This document shows, in pieces, positions 32,890 through 45,241 of a stretch of DNA of 64,000 nucleotides (positions are counted from its first letter, which is position 1; every line of letters starts with the position of its first letter). The stretch spans positions 62,001 to 126,000 of the forward strand of contig JADNYV010000013.1 of NCBI GenBank assembly GCA_015501055.1, written 5' to 3'. This stretch comes from Mucidula mucida. Lineage: Eukaryota; Basidiomycota; Agaricomycetes; Agaricales; Physalacriaceae. Made by a program: the position numbers and the translations under genes. The notes under the pieces are model-generated. The model searched no databases. It was not told the origin of the DNA and saw only the letters and a program-made list of their open reading frames with translations.

Positions 32890-33688
32890 TTCTATCAACC
32901 CCTCGAGGCCAACGTAGTCGTTGTTTCGCATACGCAGCTCAAATGGATATCCAGATGACCTGGATTATTGGCAGACTGTGTGCGTTTTTCTGTCTTTTGC
33001 CTTGAACCCACTTATTGATAATAATGGTTCGTGAAGTTACTACACGGGTTCCGGTGCGTCTACCTGTGTGTATTGTTTCTCCGACGTCGATTAGATCGGT
33101 GATCAGGTGGACACGAACAACACGTCGCAGTTCACAGCAAAGATCAAACGTGGAGTGGTGGAAACGGCGCTCCTCGTGTCCGTATATATCTCTACACTCA
33201 GGGTCCTCGTCGTTGAACGGTGAACGCCGGTCGGTAGTTGTCGTGGAAGACCCATAAGCCCGTTCGCGTTATACGGAGCGACAGATGCAACTGTCTGAAA
33301 TATCCTGTTCCGAAAGGGTGCGTCACGGTAAATGTTTTGGCACTAGTTAACTATTACTTCAGCTCTTATCGATACGATGGTTTGTACATGGTAACCGAAT
33401 TAAGTTGTATCTGGCTGCCCTTCTTCACATTTACGAAAATGGCCAGGCAAAACAGGTCTCGGGGAAAGATGGGCCAATGATATGTCGATTCACTTTGCAA
33501 GTGAGTATGATCTGCTTACCTCTACAGTCACTGAAATACTCGTATTCTAGCGCTTGACAGACCAAGAATGCCCTCCGGAGAGTTGGCACTATGCTGCACT
33601 CGATCCTCTTGTGGCTTCTGATCCTCTTTCCGACAATATGGACGAGGACGAGGATACACCTACCGAACATGATGTTGTATCAGAGTAA
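32890..33688 (+). pseudogene. SRA-YDG domain protein, disrupted
   Basis: Pieces of an SRA-YDG domain (the UHRF1-type domain that binds hemimethylated CpG) are visible in order: SYYTGSG, DQVDTNNTSQFTA, KDQTWSGGNGA, HKPVRVIRSDRCNCLKYPVP, YRYDGLYMV, then GQAKQVSGKDGPMICRFTLQ and RLTDQECPPESWHYAALDPL with an acidic end (DNMDEDEDTPTEHD). The pieces sit in different frames; shifts near 33140 and 33200 have no intron explanation, although several real GT-AG introns are present between other pieces. No RING or PHD finger was seen. This looks like a recently decayed single-domain SRA protein. Indel errors in the sequence are the alternative. Confidence 0.65.
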
Positions 33689-33862
33689 TGTACGCGATCT
33701 TTCCTTCCTCTGTAGCGCGGAGGTCAGACTTTAGTCTCCCGCTGCCGCTAGTGCCTCCGGTAAACGGCACTTCTCGTGGGCGAGAACCACTGTTCAAGAA
33801 CAAATTCAAAGCTAGATTACAACACGAGATATCAATATTCTACACAACCTGCCGATATCTTA

Positions 33863-35426
33863 CTATCCTTTCACTGCAAGCACTTCTACAGGATCAACGC
33901 CAATCTCTGCCTTGATCTTCTTTCCTAGCCACCCAATCCCTCTCTGTGCCCGCACCATTCCAAACCCGAAGCTCACCCCAGCAACGTCTGATCTCTGACT
34001 GGAACGATTCAAACCGCGCTTGTGCTCTACCGCCGTTTTATACAGACCCTCAAATGTATTCCACGCTCCACGATATCCAAGCCCGCCTTTTGATTGGGGC
34101 AAGCGCGCACGGGAGTCGTCAAATATCAAGTGTACTTGGACAAGATTGAAAAGCGACGGTTGTAGATTGATCAGGTCACCTGATACGCTAGGTACGAGCC
34201 AAGCAATGTACGATGGAAGAAGTCTCCTGCCGAGGTAGAGGAACTCGATTATATACGCGACGATGAGCATAAAGGTCGGCGAGAGGAACGAGAAGAACAC
34301 TTGGCCGTCGAGTACTTCGAGCTCGTTATAAACGTCGCCGTAAGTGGGCGGCGGGCCAGGATCTGCGATGCAGAATGCCTGCCCACCAATATCCGGCATG
34401 TCTGGGTTCGTTGCAATGAGCCGCTGCTCATAAAGCAAATGCGCGAGGGCGCAATTTTCGACGTAGATAAAGGAGGACATGATATTGGGAATCCACGTTG
34501 GATTGTTTTTACGTACAAGGTAGGCGCCACAAAGCATGTCGCCCCCAGGTCCGAATATCCCGTTTCCTGGACGCAAGCAGCCGGTACGTAGACCACTCGT
34601 ATTATCTGCCGCGCGCACGCGCTGTTCCGCGACGTACTTGGTGTAGGCGTAATTTGAGAAGAACTCGTGATGGTGCTGGGGGAGGCGGGTATCGTCATCG
34701 TTGATGACCTGCACGAAGTGGTCTGGCTCCCGCTTCCATGGCGCCACGAAGAAGAACGTGCTACGTACGCCGATGGAGCCAGAGGATGTGTACACCATGG
34801 CTGTCGCGCCGACTGCGCGCACTGCATCGATAATGTTCTGCGTTCCGCCGACATTTACCTTGGCTGATTCGGGCACCAATGCGGCGTGGCGCTCATAGAA
34901 TCGGATGTTGGCTGCAGTGTGGAATACGGTGATCGGGGAGGTGTCCTGGGATTCGGGCCACGGCGCCTGGAACGCCGCGTCGACGGCAGCCTTGTCAGAA
35001 ACGTCCAGTTGCATGAAATGCACCTCCGCCGCCGCGCCTTGTAGCAGATCGCTGCGCGTCGGGAGTCGAATATCTAGTACGCGGATCTTCTTGGGGTCCT
35101 CCCCGCGCCTGAGGAGCTGCACAACGATCCAGCCGCCGAGAAAGCCTGCCTATCGCACGTTCCATCAATCCTCATGAGAGCGCGTTAGAGGAGTCACTCA
35201 CCCCGCCAACAACGATATATCGTCTACCAGTCTTTGGAGGTATCTGTTCGTCCACTGATATCTCGTCCGATGCTGCTACCTTGGCCGCCATCGCCTCGAC
35301 GTTCTTTTCTGTCCATCGCGTTCGCGAGAAGGCGGCGGCGCGCTCGGGGAGGGAGGCTAGCTTCGCATCATTGGACCGAATGTAGAGGAAGGCGGCGAGT
35401 ACGAGGAGTACGACGGCGTAGAGCAT
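33863..35426 (-). CDS. 3-beta-hydroxysteroid dehydrogenase/isomerase family SDR
   Basis: Two exons (35202-35426 and 33863-35149) encode 503 residues. The first 16 residues are a membrane anchor (MLYAVVLLVLAAFLYI). The extended-SDR Rossmann motif VVGGAGFLGG (about 71-80) is created across the intron. YTSSGSIGV and the catalytic YAYTK (Tyr242, Lys246) follow. LRPGNGIFGPGGDMLCGAYL and PNIMSSFIYVENCALAH are the substrate-side phrases of the 3-beta-HSD/Erg26 family. A second hydrophobic patch (LSPTFMLIVAYIIEFLYLG) suggests a further membrane contact. The enzyme should oxidise a 3-beta-hydroxyl on a sterol or similar molecule at the ER, but whether it is the ergosterol-pathway Erg26 or a paralogue cannot be told here. 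Confidence 0.85.
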
Positions 35427-35614
35427 GGGGTGGTCGCATGATGGGCTGTGAGTCAGAAATCATCATGCGGTTATGCGTATGCCGAGAGCCAGGAACTACT
35501 GCAGCCGACGCTTGGACCAGGAGAGGCTGCACTGGTCGTACAGACGTAACGAAGTAAGCAGGAGTAGCGTACATGCGACGTGTTGAGTATGTAACAAATT
35601 GAGAATGTGAAGGA

Positions 35615-38600
35615 GCTTTTGGGGAAGAGAAAAGACTTGAAGCTGGGTCTTGAATGTTGAGCGTTAGCGTCAGTAATGTATACGTAGACTTTACGGTGCA
35701 TCCTCCGCCGATGCCCGATTGAACTGACCTCTTCCGCTGAGGCTCAATGGCCACTCCTATATTTTACTCTGTCTACCCTACAATACTCAGTATATCTTGT
35801 GGATGTACAGATCCTGACCTACGTACTATGGGTGGTCTGATCCTTTCTGGATAGACTGAATGATTGCAGCTAGTCACCAGACCGACGATGCGTCGCATGC
35901 CCCAGGGTAGCCGATGCCTACTATATGAGTAAGCCTTGATATAGTAGTTAGTCGTAGTGTACTGGTCCTAGTAGGTAGTATGTCAAGGCATGCTCATGTA
36001 GTAGCAGAGGTTACCTGGTAGTCAGCCGAGCAACACGGGCCTGGCCAGCTCGAGAGTCTCCTGACGGCATGTAGGACTGACTGAGGCTCTACACTCGAAC
36101 TACTGTGAGAGTTCAGTCTGTTAACAGGGGAGGACAGCACCTTTTTGCTAAACTTTATGACCACGCGGAGTTGAGATTTCTAAGGGAAAAGCGGGAGGAA
36201 AGTACCATGAAGTTTGTCTTCTCGCGGCCATGACGGTAACGATCAAGTCTTAGGTTAGATTTAATTGAAGGTGTCACCAGAGGCAAGACGTGTTGTATTG
36301 GGAGAATCATAATAGTAATTGGAGAAGAAAAAGGCGAAACAGGCCGCGGGTGCATCAAAACCTTCTGGGAAAACCTCATTGAGGATAAAACCCTAGTAAG
36401 GAAAGCTACCGGGCTGGCGGAAGAAATGTATCTACATAAAAGAGCGAACTAGATACCCAAGAGGTCGTAGAACGTGCAGCAAAGGCCTCTGTTGTCTCGA
36501 AGCCTTCAAGTAACAACGACAGACTTATTTAAGGAGAGTAGATGGCAAAGGCGCGATGAAGCAAAACCATGAAGAACTCAGTCCAAGGACTTCAACGAAA
36601 AGCCATATCCTCGAAAGAAATATTCAAACCCAAGCTCAAAGAAGCAGAAAAGCAGAAGCAAAGCAGAACAGAAGAAGACAGCAGGAACCTTAGACACTCG
36701 TATACATACTCAAGACTCACATTTTAACGCGCTGCTTGGTCGCCCAAAGGCTAAGCCGGGAACCCACGTCAAGGGGGCGCGCGGAACACTGCTGGAAAGT
36801 GACCGATTCCCGGTACCGGGCGGCTGACGCGACAAGCCCTCAACGCCCGTAGACGTCGAACCCGCATTATGTAGCCAACACTCTGCGAGCCCCAGTGTCA
36901 ATGCTTCGGTGGAGCCACATAGGGACTGTAAGACTCGTCAATAAAAATGTCGTTGGCATAAAAAGACTAAAAACTCACCACCGTCACACCTGCCCGCCGA
37001 CTGCACCGAGGATCTCTTGATATAGCGTCATCCTCTCAGGGCGCAGCCAGCGGACGGGTTCGTTTAAAGGGACTGAACCAAACCCGCATCTCGCCCCCGA
37101 CTACATCCAGAGCGCGCTAAAGGCCCCACAGCCTTTTTAAGGAGATGCGACCGTTTTTCGTCAGTGGTCGGACGTCGCTGCTGCACCCGCGAAGCGGAGC
37201 GTGGACAGGCGTGATAGCCCCGCGATCCCCAACCCCTCAAGGCGCGGCGGCACGCCTCGGATCCAGTGACCACAAAGTACAGTCAATCCCGACCAGTCAC
37301 ACGGCGCCAGCGCTGTGGGACATGGAGAGAAGGACTCATCGGCATCCAGGCCAGACCCGCACCGAGCCGTTACTCTTAACGGTACCTGGAACAAGTGAGG
37401 TGCGGGAAGTCAAGGGCCCGAAGGCTCTCCGACGCCCTGTGGTGTGAATCCGAGGACGCGCCGTCTCGACCGCTGGGGCGGCATCTATCATTTCATTTTC
37501 AGATGTCGGCCTGAAGCGATGTTAGTGATGGAAGCAGCGGACATAAGCGAAAGCGTACTTTAGGTTGTAGTCAATTTAAGAGGACTGTTTCCTGTAGGCG
37601 TGTCAGTGGCGACCAATGAGTGGGATAAGGAAAGCGAACTCTTTACTCAAAGACAGCCAGATGCATGGCTGTCACATCCTTCTTGGTTGTAATTTGAAAA
37701 GACTTTTTGGAGATGATGATCAGCAGCGAAGAGACGAACAGGTTGGCACGCACTAGAATTCTTGACATGTATTATGAGCACACTTCTTCCGCAAGCGATG
37801 ATCAGGGACAGACGGACGAAGAGCGAGGAGACGCTAACCTGTCTGCTCATAATGCTCTCGGGTGTCATCGCTGTAATCGCCGTGCGGTGAGCAGCGGGTC
37901 GGCATGATCTTCTCGGGTTGAAATTTATGAGCAAGACAATTCAATGACTAGATAACAATCAGACGCTGAAGGAGGGCACGAAGAAACACATACTTGTCTT
38001 CTCATAGACAGCCAGGTCTTGCCCTGGCTGTTGTTCTCGGCGGCGCGTCTTCGCCACCGTTTCCTAAAGTTAGTCCTTCGAATTATGAGCGAGACAATTC
38101 ATTGACTAGACAACAATCAGTCGCTATAAGAGAGGAAGACCATTGAGGAAACACAAACTTGTCTCCTCATAGACAGCCAGGTCTTGTCCTGGCTGTCGTC
38201 GCTACCGTTTCCTAAGGGTTAGTGCATGATGTTATGAGCAAGACAATGCGATGACTGGACGAAGATCAGACTACAAAGGAGAGTGGAGCGACGAGGAAGC
38301 ACGAGCCTGTCTTGTCATCCTAGTGGGCGCGCGTTGGCGCCACAATCCTTCATGGTGAGTGGTCGGCTCCTGTATGGATGTCAGAACGTCGAGTAAAGAG
38401 CCAAGGAGGAGGAGAGGATTGAGCGCTAACCTTTGTGTGGATGGTGGGGGTGATAAAGAAGGAGGGTAGCCGCGCGTTCTCGTAGCTTTATAGCTGTCAA
38501 GTGTGGTCCTGTTGTTGTCTGTTATTCGGGGATATCAGTCGAACAAAGGTCAGCCGAGTTCCCGTTGATCACTTCAGAAGCAGTGATAATGGAGTCCTCG

Positions 38601-39106
38601 TGTTACTATTAGGCTGCAGCCCTGCACTTCGATTGCCTTTGTTCTCGGGTCGAAAGCAGAGTTCGCCCGGCCTTGAGACTGGTGCAAGGGAGTAGGATGA
38701 CATGCATCGCTATGCCTTATATGGCCAGTTTGTGAGACGGAGGGCACCCCACACTGTGCACGATGATGGTCCAGGTTAGAGCTGTAGAAAATTCTGATTC
38801 CGACGAACTCAACACGTGATCGTGAACAACCATCCTAACTTGGGTGGGAGCTAGGGGCTACGATCTGGCTGTCTTTTTGCGCCACCAATTCGCAGACTGA
38901 CACTCTCTGCCTGCAGTTGACACGCACATTCAATCAGCTTTGTATCAGTCTCTGTGGCGAATCCCTTGTCATCCCTTGATCCCACCCTACTGTTTTGCGT
39001 GAATAGGTCAGGGTGCCGCATCGAAAGTCCCAGGCTTGTGTGTCCATTCCCGGATTTAGTTGGGCGCCTTTGTCTTTCGATGGAGATAGCTAAGCGATAT
39101 CGGCGG
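35615..39106. repeat. Large non-coding hairpin-rich repeat, copy 2
   Basis: This is the second copy of the repeat at 18290-22122, in the same orientation about 17 kb away. The core (about 35710-38570) is almost the same as copy 1, with numerous 1-4 base indels; the outer 500 bases on the right are clearly more diverged but still alignable up to GATAGCTAAGCGATATCGGCGG. It has one instead of two of the 110-bp internal units and three instead of four GACAGCCAGG hairpins. The left part reaches close to the start of the dehydrogenase gene, so its promoter may lie partly in the repeat. No coding capacity is shared. Confidence 0.8.
37652..38197. repeat. Three GACAGCCAGG hairpins in repeat copy 2
   Basis: Hairpins lie at 37652-37673, 38008-38031 and 38172-38197. 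The first is shorter than in copy 1 but still perfectly paired (GACAGCCA over GATGCA to TGGCTGTC). The fourth hairpin of copy 1 is absent: at 38310-38325 the sequence passes straight through TCATCC where copy 1 has the stem-loop between two TCATC words. Confidence 0.8.
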
Positions 39107-39534
39107 TGTCAGCAATCAACGTCCTGGGAGGGAGTCTCCACATCCACAATATTGGTGGCGTCAACATCCTTCCTGTTCCTTTCAATCATCTGGAGGACTT
39201 CCAAATGAATATTGGTCTTCCAACTCATTTTCTGATAGATCTTGTTGCCATTACCGATATACAGTGATCACGAAGCTTGCGAGTTCTAGAAGACTCTTCC
39301 CTGGCGCTACCAGTGGAAGCAGTCCTTTATAGTGTTGCTGCGCCAGTGTCCAGACCAATCATTTGTGTCTGCGTACCACAGTTGCGCACAGTTTCTTCTA
39401 AGTCGTCATCGATTTCCCTGCAATGATTCAATTCTGTTTCACCGGAGAGGAACAACAATGTGTGGCGTAATAATTGAACATACTTCATCGAAGGGGCAGA
39501 ACTGTAAGGTTTGTTTACTACCGCGGAGATAGGT
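39107..39534. other. 3' flank of the formamidase gene
   Basis: About 430 bases between the right end of repeat copy 2 and the formamidase stop. No gene, repeat or RNA signal is recognisable. Confidence 0.4.
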
Positions 39535-41862
39535 TCAGACAATCCCATCGCTTCTGATGGCGCACTGTCCAAAGTCATGCTTCGTCAAACCTTCAGCCTT
39601 GGGTAGAATGTCCTACGGCATCATGAGCGATCCCATACCGCCAAAAGGGGACCTGGTAGAAGACGTACGTGCTCGAAGATCCCAGTCGGAATCGCCAAGG
39701 TCACGCAGGCATTCGGGGAGTCCTGTTTTGGTGGAGTTCAGCTCGAAAGATACCGACCCAGGTCAAGACATACCACCACGGCTCCGACATGGCTCTCGAT
39801 TGGAGCAGCGGACAAGAGTAGATCTGCCAATGAAAATTTTACTGTCAAACGGCCCGCAGTTATTTGTTTTCGACGTACAAGCTTGTTCACGAGCTATGTC
39901 AATCATTCGGAAATGTCAGAGATGGAAGCATTTTGACAGCTCGGTCTTGTCACTTACTGTATCCGACCTGCGCATGGTAAATATATTAGCAGAGAGAGCA
40001 GACACCTAGAGCAGCGAACAGTCTGACCTTTTGAAGGTATGCGATTGCGTTCAGCGCGGCTTGTTTGTACGCAACGGTGCTGAATAGATACTTGTCAGAC
40101 TTTGAGAGGCGAACTGAACCGTTCTTACGCGTCCATATTGTACTGCGTGCCATCTCCGTCTATAGAAAAGTAAGCGCATGAAATTGACGCTCGACAGCAG
40201 CATCTTACGGTAGTCCACGCTGATTCCTTCAAAAATCAACTATCAAAGATCAAGTCAGGACGCGACAACGAGGATCAAGAAAATCATCAGCTGACTTTTT
40301 GCGAATACAGTGGATCAATCGGAGAGGGCTGTAGACGCGGTAAAGAACCTGAGCAATGTCTATCCAAGATGGACGTTTGACAAGACACACCAAAAAGATT
40401 GGCTGCTTCAGTGCGAATTTCTCCACGCCTCCCTTGATGATGCTCGTACTGAATGTAATGATACCTGCCATCTCTATCGCACCACAAAAGGACAGTTCAC
40501 CCTAGAACCCACGTCAATATACAACCCCGCTAAAACGGAAAACGGCTTACATCTCCTTGAGAAAAATGCAAATCCCCCACGGACAGGTTTGCCCCCGGTA
40601 CGAAGACGGGAAAGTAGCATCTAGAGCCACGAGACAAGTTCTTGATCTATTCAGAATCATTCAATTCACCTGCGGCGCAATGATCGAAGAAAAGCACACC
40701 CACATCGCAGTTGCCGCCATGCTCCCGTCCTGGGATGGTACGCGCGCCCTCACTCGCGATGCGCGCTCGGACATCAGCATCCAGATCCTGGCCAACATAC
40801 GCTCCGGTGGGGTTGGGCGCAAACGCGACGGGCGGGACTGCGTGGGCGTGGGCGTCAATCAGGCCGCACTCCCGTTTGTTCCACGTCGCGAGGAGCTCCG
40901 CCGACGGGGCCGTGCCAATGAGTCCTGGGTGCGATACCCCCGCGAAGCGGACGCCAGGGATGTGACGCGATGTCGCGTAAATTCCTACGTACGTTTAGAG
41001 TTCTGTCAATTTTCACGGGAGTGAGGTGAACCTTTGAAGTCCCAGATGGCCTTGGCGGCTCGACTCTGGAATTCGCGGGCTGTTGGGCCGTTGTGTTAGT
41101 GAACTGTGTGATGCAGAGTGGGACAGGTCGAACCGAACAGGCCTCCGCCGTTCTCGAGCTCGAATATGCCCTGCGACGGGGTTAACATTCAGGTCGTGAT
41201 CTGCGTCGAGTACTTGCGGTGTAGCCCCATGGCATTTTCTCGAAAGGTGTCACTTGAGTGATTGTTTCAGCCTGTGTCGCTACCGAAATTTAGGATGCTA
41301 CTTACCGTCAAGGATGTCAACGACAAGGCAGTCGCCTGGTTCGGCACCTTCCACAGCGATGGGGCCCGAAAGGTTATGGATCTTTGTCAAGTCTATGTTC
41401 TTGATGTCATCGCTGTCTATGGCGGGTCAATTAACCATTCATCTCACTCTATGTATCAAATTTACCGTCGTTGTTGCCAATCTGAGCCCCAGTCCAATCT
41501 TCAGAGAGAGCTAGTAAATTATCATACGAATTTGTGGGCACCACGAACCGACGCATTCAATTTTGAAGACATCTCCGGGCTTCACTGTGGCGTAAGCGGG
41601 GATATCGGGGCTGCGAACGTCGCGTGTTAAGGCCTGACTCTGAACGGGTATAGTAATACAGACGTACTGCCAACGGTTATGAAGGCCCTTTTGCTGATCT
41701 GCAGGGCTATCGGAACAGTCAGCGCGTCGTTCCGTACGGAAACAAAATCCATACACGAAAGGATCAACCTATGAACGATCATATTCATCGTTCTGAGGAA
41801 AGCACAAAATGGCATACCTGAACTAGCGTTGGGTGGGGCACAGAATTCGCTCGAGTGGCCAT
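39535..41862 (-). CDS. Formamidase (acetamidase/formamidase family)
   Basis: About 20 small exons with GT-AG introns of roughly 45-60 bases encode a complete formamidase, which splits formamide into formate and ammonia. Landmarks in order: GLHNRWHPDIPAYATVKPGD, DWTGAQIGNND, LSGPIAVEGAEPGDCLVVDI, MPWGYTGIFELENGGG, RHIPGVRFAGVSHPGLIGTA and PSAELLATWNKRE. Then EGARTIPGREHGGNCDIKNL, SRGSRCYFPVFVPGANLSVG, FCGAIEMAGIITFSTSIIKG, DYHGDGTQYNMDATVAYKQA, LLLSAAPIESHVGAVVDSPN and ACVTLAIPTGIFEHDILPKA. One intron has a GC donor (41171-41217). One exon is only 10 bases (39958-39967) and one 15 bases (39879-39893). All joins keep the frame. The exact form of exon 2 near 41700-41810 is uncertain. Enzymes of this family supply nitrogen from amides. 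Confidence 0.88.
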
Positions 41863-42299
41863 GATAGCACAAAGAAAAGAGATAGGCTATCCACGAGATA
41901 AGAATACGGAGCTATATAGATATTCCTCACACGTCCGAGGAGCATGACCTAGTGGACATCAAAGAAATGACGGCAGAGCGTGGGCCAAGTTATTCCGATT
42001 ATGATGTCCAGCTTCCACATCCCAGAGACACGCTGAAAAGGCGCGCAGTGCCCACGCGACCGAGTTTAAAAGGGTTAAGCCGGTTTTACCACTTTAGTTG
42101 CCGAACTTGGCGCATGCATCTGAGCCATCACTGCGCCTTGACCAACTCGAATCTGCACTTGAAAGACGAGCAGATCCCCTTGTCACCAAATCATGATGGG
42201 CGCTAATGAAGGATAGTGCCGTTACCAGGGTCGTGATGCCATGTGCCCTCCTTGCTCTTGTTTTCGTCCTCTGCATATTTACTTCACGATTACGACTTT
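41863..42299. other. Divergent promoter region
   Basis: Formamidase (-) and the SR-rich gene (+) start from this 440-base stretch. TATATAGATAT at 41913 is a possible TATA element on either strand. No specific regulator site can be named. Confidence 0.45.
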
Positions 42300-44457
42300 A
42301 TGACTCCTCCACCCCTCTCACGAATATGGAGCAGGGACCCGCCTGCTCCTCTTGACGACCAGCCACCACAGGCTGGGCCGTCTAATTCACGATTCAAGAT
42401 GCCAAAGTTCAAGATCGACTGGGGAAAGCGCGCGCCCACGACGCAGGGACCGGCGGTGGACGGTGGGATAAACCCAAGTGGCCTCTACGACGAGCAGCAG
42501 CCAGCAGGACCGCCGAAATCACGTCTCGGAAAGCTAAAGCTGAAACGAAGAAAGCGCGACCCAGTTGATATAGTGGAACAAGAGCCGCCGCCGTTTGTGG
42601 TTCCCGACGACTTTGCTGATATGCATCCGCATGCGGCGCCAGTTAAATCGCGATTCCGAGTGTTCAAGTGGGGGCGAGCCAAACGCGCGCAGGTTGACCA
42701 AGTGGAGGCGGACCGCGTTCATGTTCCGCCCTCAGAGATACCCGAACCAGAACCACGCAAATCGCGATTACGTGCGCTGGGAATCGGGAGACACGAGCCG
42801 CCGCCAGAGGACCACTCTGAGCCACCCCCCATCGACCATCACGACACTCAGACTGATTATGCCCCCAGCCAATTTGGCATGCTCTACGAGCCCCTTGTGG
42901 TTTCTCAGTCTCATAGCCGCCGGCTGCAGCTGAGGAACCGGAAGCGTTCTACAGCTTCACTTGGACGAAAGCGACATCGGTTTCCGAAGCTGAGGCATAT
43001 GGACGAGGAATCCAAGATTGTGGAAGGACACGGTTTCCTGCGCCATGCTTCAGATCAGATACACCAGCACAGACGGTCGCTGGGCTCGCGCGTAGCGTCG
43101 CTCGATGCCCGGTGGGCAGAGTGCGTCCAAGTCATTCCCGTTTCAAACGCATCACTGATGTTGGTCGTGTATTAGGCTCTTCACCGTCGCACCTGTCGTC
43201 AAGAAACTCACAAAGGGCCGTCAAAGGCCAGACGAGTGGAATGAAAACGCGAGACAGCTTTTGAAGGATGTGGAGGTCAGTATAAACGCGATCACGCGCC
43301 ACGTTTAGCTAACGTATTCATAGAAATCGATCAGAGATGCCCATCGCCGCAGTGGCGGCGGCTCGATACTTAGTTTTATACGTCTCGGGAGCGTGGCTGG
43401 GACCATTCGCCCGCGAATACAACCGGCCCCTCGACGTCCTGCTAGCCGCAAGCCCAGAGTGAGCTTTCTTCAATTCTCGTAATCATCTCAATTCTTATGC
43501 TCTACAAAGACCGCACCCTCGTCCGTCGCGCCATCATTCTACGTGCCATCAGAGCGCAGTGAACTCAACCACAACATTTCGACACGATATCCCAAGAACC
43601 TCCGTCCAAAATATGGCGGCAGCAGTTCTGTGATGTCGTTGCTCACAGACGATTATCCACCGTCCAGGGCACCTCTTCCATCCATCGTCGGGCATCGTAG
43701 AGAACGACAGAGACCGTCGCCCCCCAAGTCGAGACATTCCCCACACACGAGGCCAACCATGGCGATGATACCAGAGCAAGGTGTCCCACAAATGATTCCA
43801 GAACGAGGCATTACCCCACAATATATGTCTCCGCCTCAGCACACGCCCTCTTCCGCTCCCTTCACCTTCCATGTACATCCTCCTTCGGCGTCACCTAGCG
43901 TGCAATCTGAACTTCCGCATCGCTTCCCAGATGCAGATTATAATCCACCTAAACCTCGCCATACCTCTGACAGTGCCAGATCACGGACCTACAAAGCAGG
44001 GACTCCAGAAAAGATGCGACGGCGCTCTCGTGAAAAGATACGGGATCGCGAGAGGCCGCGTGATTATCCTCGTGAGAAGAGCGACTATCCACGCGAGAAG
44101 CGCAGGACAAGCAATTACCCAAGGGAGAAATATAAGACAACCGATTACCCACGGGAGAAGTATAGGACAAGTGACAAGCATAGGACGAGCGAGTATCCAC
44201 GAGAAAAGTCGACCAGGACGCGCGACCGCGAGCGGGAACGGCATCATCGACCGCGAGATAGATCACGTAGTCGCTCGCGTGAGAGGCACCGGCGTGAGAG
44301 GTCGAGATCTCGGGAACGCAGACCGCGGGATAGGTCGAGGTCGCGCGAGCGAGAGAGGTCGTCTCGTCATCGTGGGTCGTCCAGGGAGCGGCGCAGATCG
44401 AGGTCGCGCGATAGGCATCATCGGTCTAGGAGGAGTAGTCCTCATAGAAGGCGTTAG
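42300..44457 (+). CDS. Proline-rich protein with basic repeats and C-terminal RS domain
   Basis: At least four exons. The first (42300 to about 43133) carries four spaced copies of a basic module: NSRFKMPKFKIDWGKRAP, KSRLGKLKLKRRKRDP, KSRFRVFKWGRAKRA and KSRLRALGIGR, separated by Pro/acidic linkers. A middle part (RQRPDEWNENARQLLKDVE, then SIRDAHRRSGGGSI) follows. The last exon from about 43513 is Pro/Ser-rich, then has tandem DYPREK-type repeats (about 44050-44210) and ends in a long Arg/Ser stretch (RDRSRSRSRERHRRERSRSR and more). RS tails of this kind target proteins to splicing speckles, but there is no RRM, so it is not a classical SR protein. I recognise no family. The ATG at 42300 is the first in frame. 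Confidence 0.65.
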
Positions 44458-45241
44458 CGGTTCTCTCATTCTACGTTTTTTTGACGACAGATTTATGATC
44501 TTTTGGTTGGATTATACTCGGATAATACTTGTATCTCTAGGATTACATTTCGCGAAGTATGGAATTTCTGGGAACGTGAAGTCTGTTCAGCATCTATTCG
44601 TCCGTAAGAGTCCAGTTAGTTAGTGAAGTACTAGGATGGACATACCTCTATGGGTGCGAGATAGGTCGATGATTAACCTGGCATACTGCAGGTTGCACCC
44701 GACCTATCGTCCTTTGGTTGACTGCCGACGTAAAAGGTTTACTAATAAATTCTGTTTACCAGTTATACGGCCGTATTGGCTGGTTCTCATAGCAAATTAG
44801 GTTGATCAGCAGCTCCCCGTGCAGTAGGCATGGCTCACGCAGATGTATCAGTTGAACATACTTTGATTTGACTACGAGGATACACCCCACACTACATTTT
44901 TACCAGCCGTAGGGCGGTCTACGAGGAAGACACGTCCGAGTTGGACAGTAGTACGTCAGGGACTACCTCCCTTGATGACGTGCGCCTCTAAGTTATGCAA
45001 TTTCTCATCTTCAGGCCACGGACCAGGCGACGCCACATGCTGCCGCATCGGCATATCGGAGTTTCAACCTAATCGCTCTGCATGTATAGCACCAAGTTTA
45101 GCTAAGCGATCAGAAATATCACTTCCTCTGTTCGCTGTGCAAGTGCGTAAACTCGTTGGGCCCAGTGCGTCTTGTCTAGCATTCGTATCGCTTCGCCGTC
45201 TGAACTATTGCAGCCCTCAATTACTCGAAAATCCATACAAG
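44458..45241. other. Intergenic region upstream of RPS29
   Basis: Nothing recognisable on either strand. A frame at 44972-45322 runs into RPS29 exon 1 in another reading frame and is not supported. The promoter and 5' leader of the ribosomal protein gene must lie near the right end. Confidence 0.4.

Noticed and set aside
18290..39106. Interpretation of the paired large repeats as LTRs of one giant element enclosing 18-39 kb
   Set aside because: Ordinary genes such as the galactanase, SprT protease and dehydrogenase lie between them, no RT or integrase is present, and no TG...CA ends or target duplication were found.
39557..40009. 150-codon plus-strand frame in the formamidase region
   Set aside because: It crosses several formamidase exons and introns on the other strand; no domain.
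43871..44623. 250-codon plus-strand frame overlapping the SR-rich tail
   Set aside because: Frame-shifted reading of the RS repeats; composition bias explains the open length.
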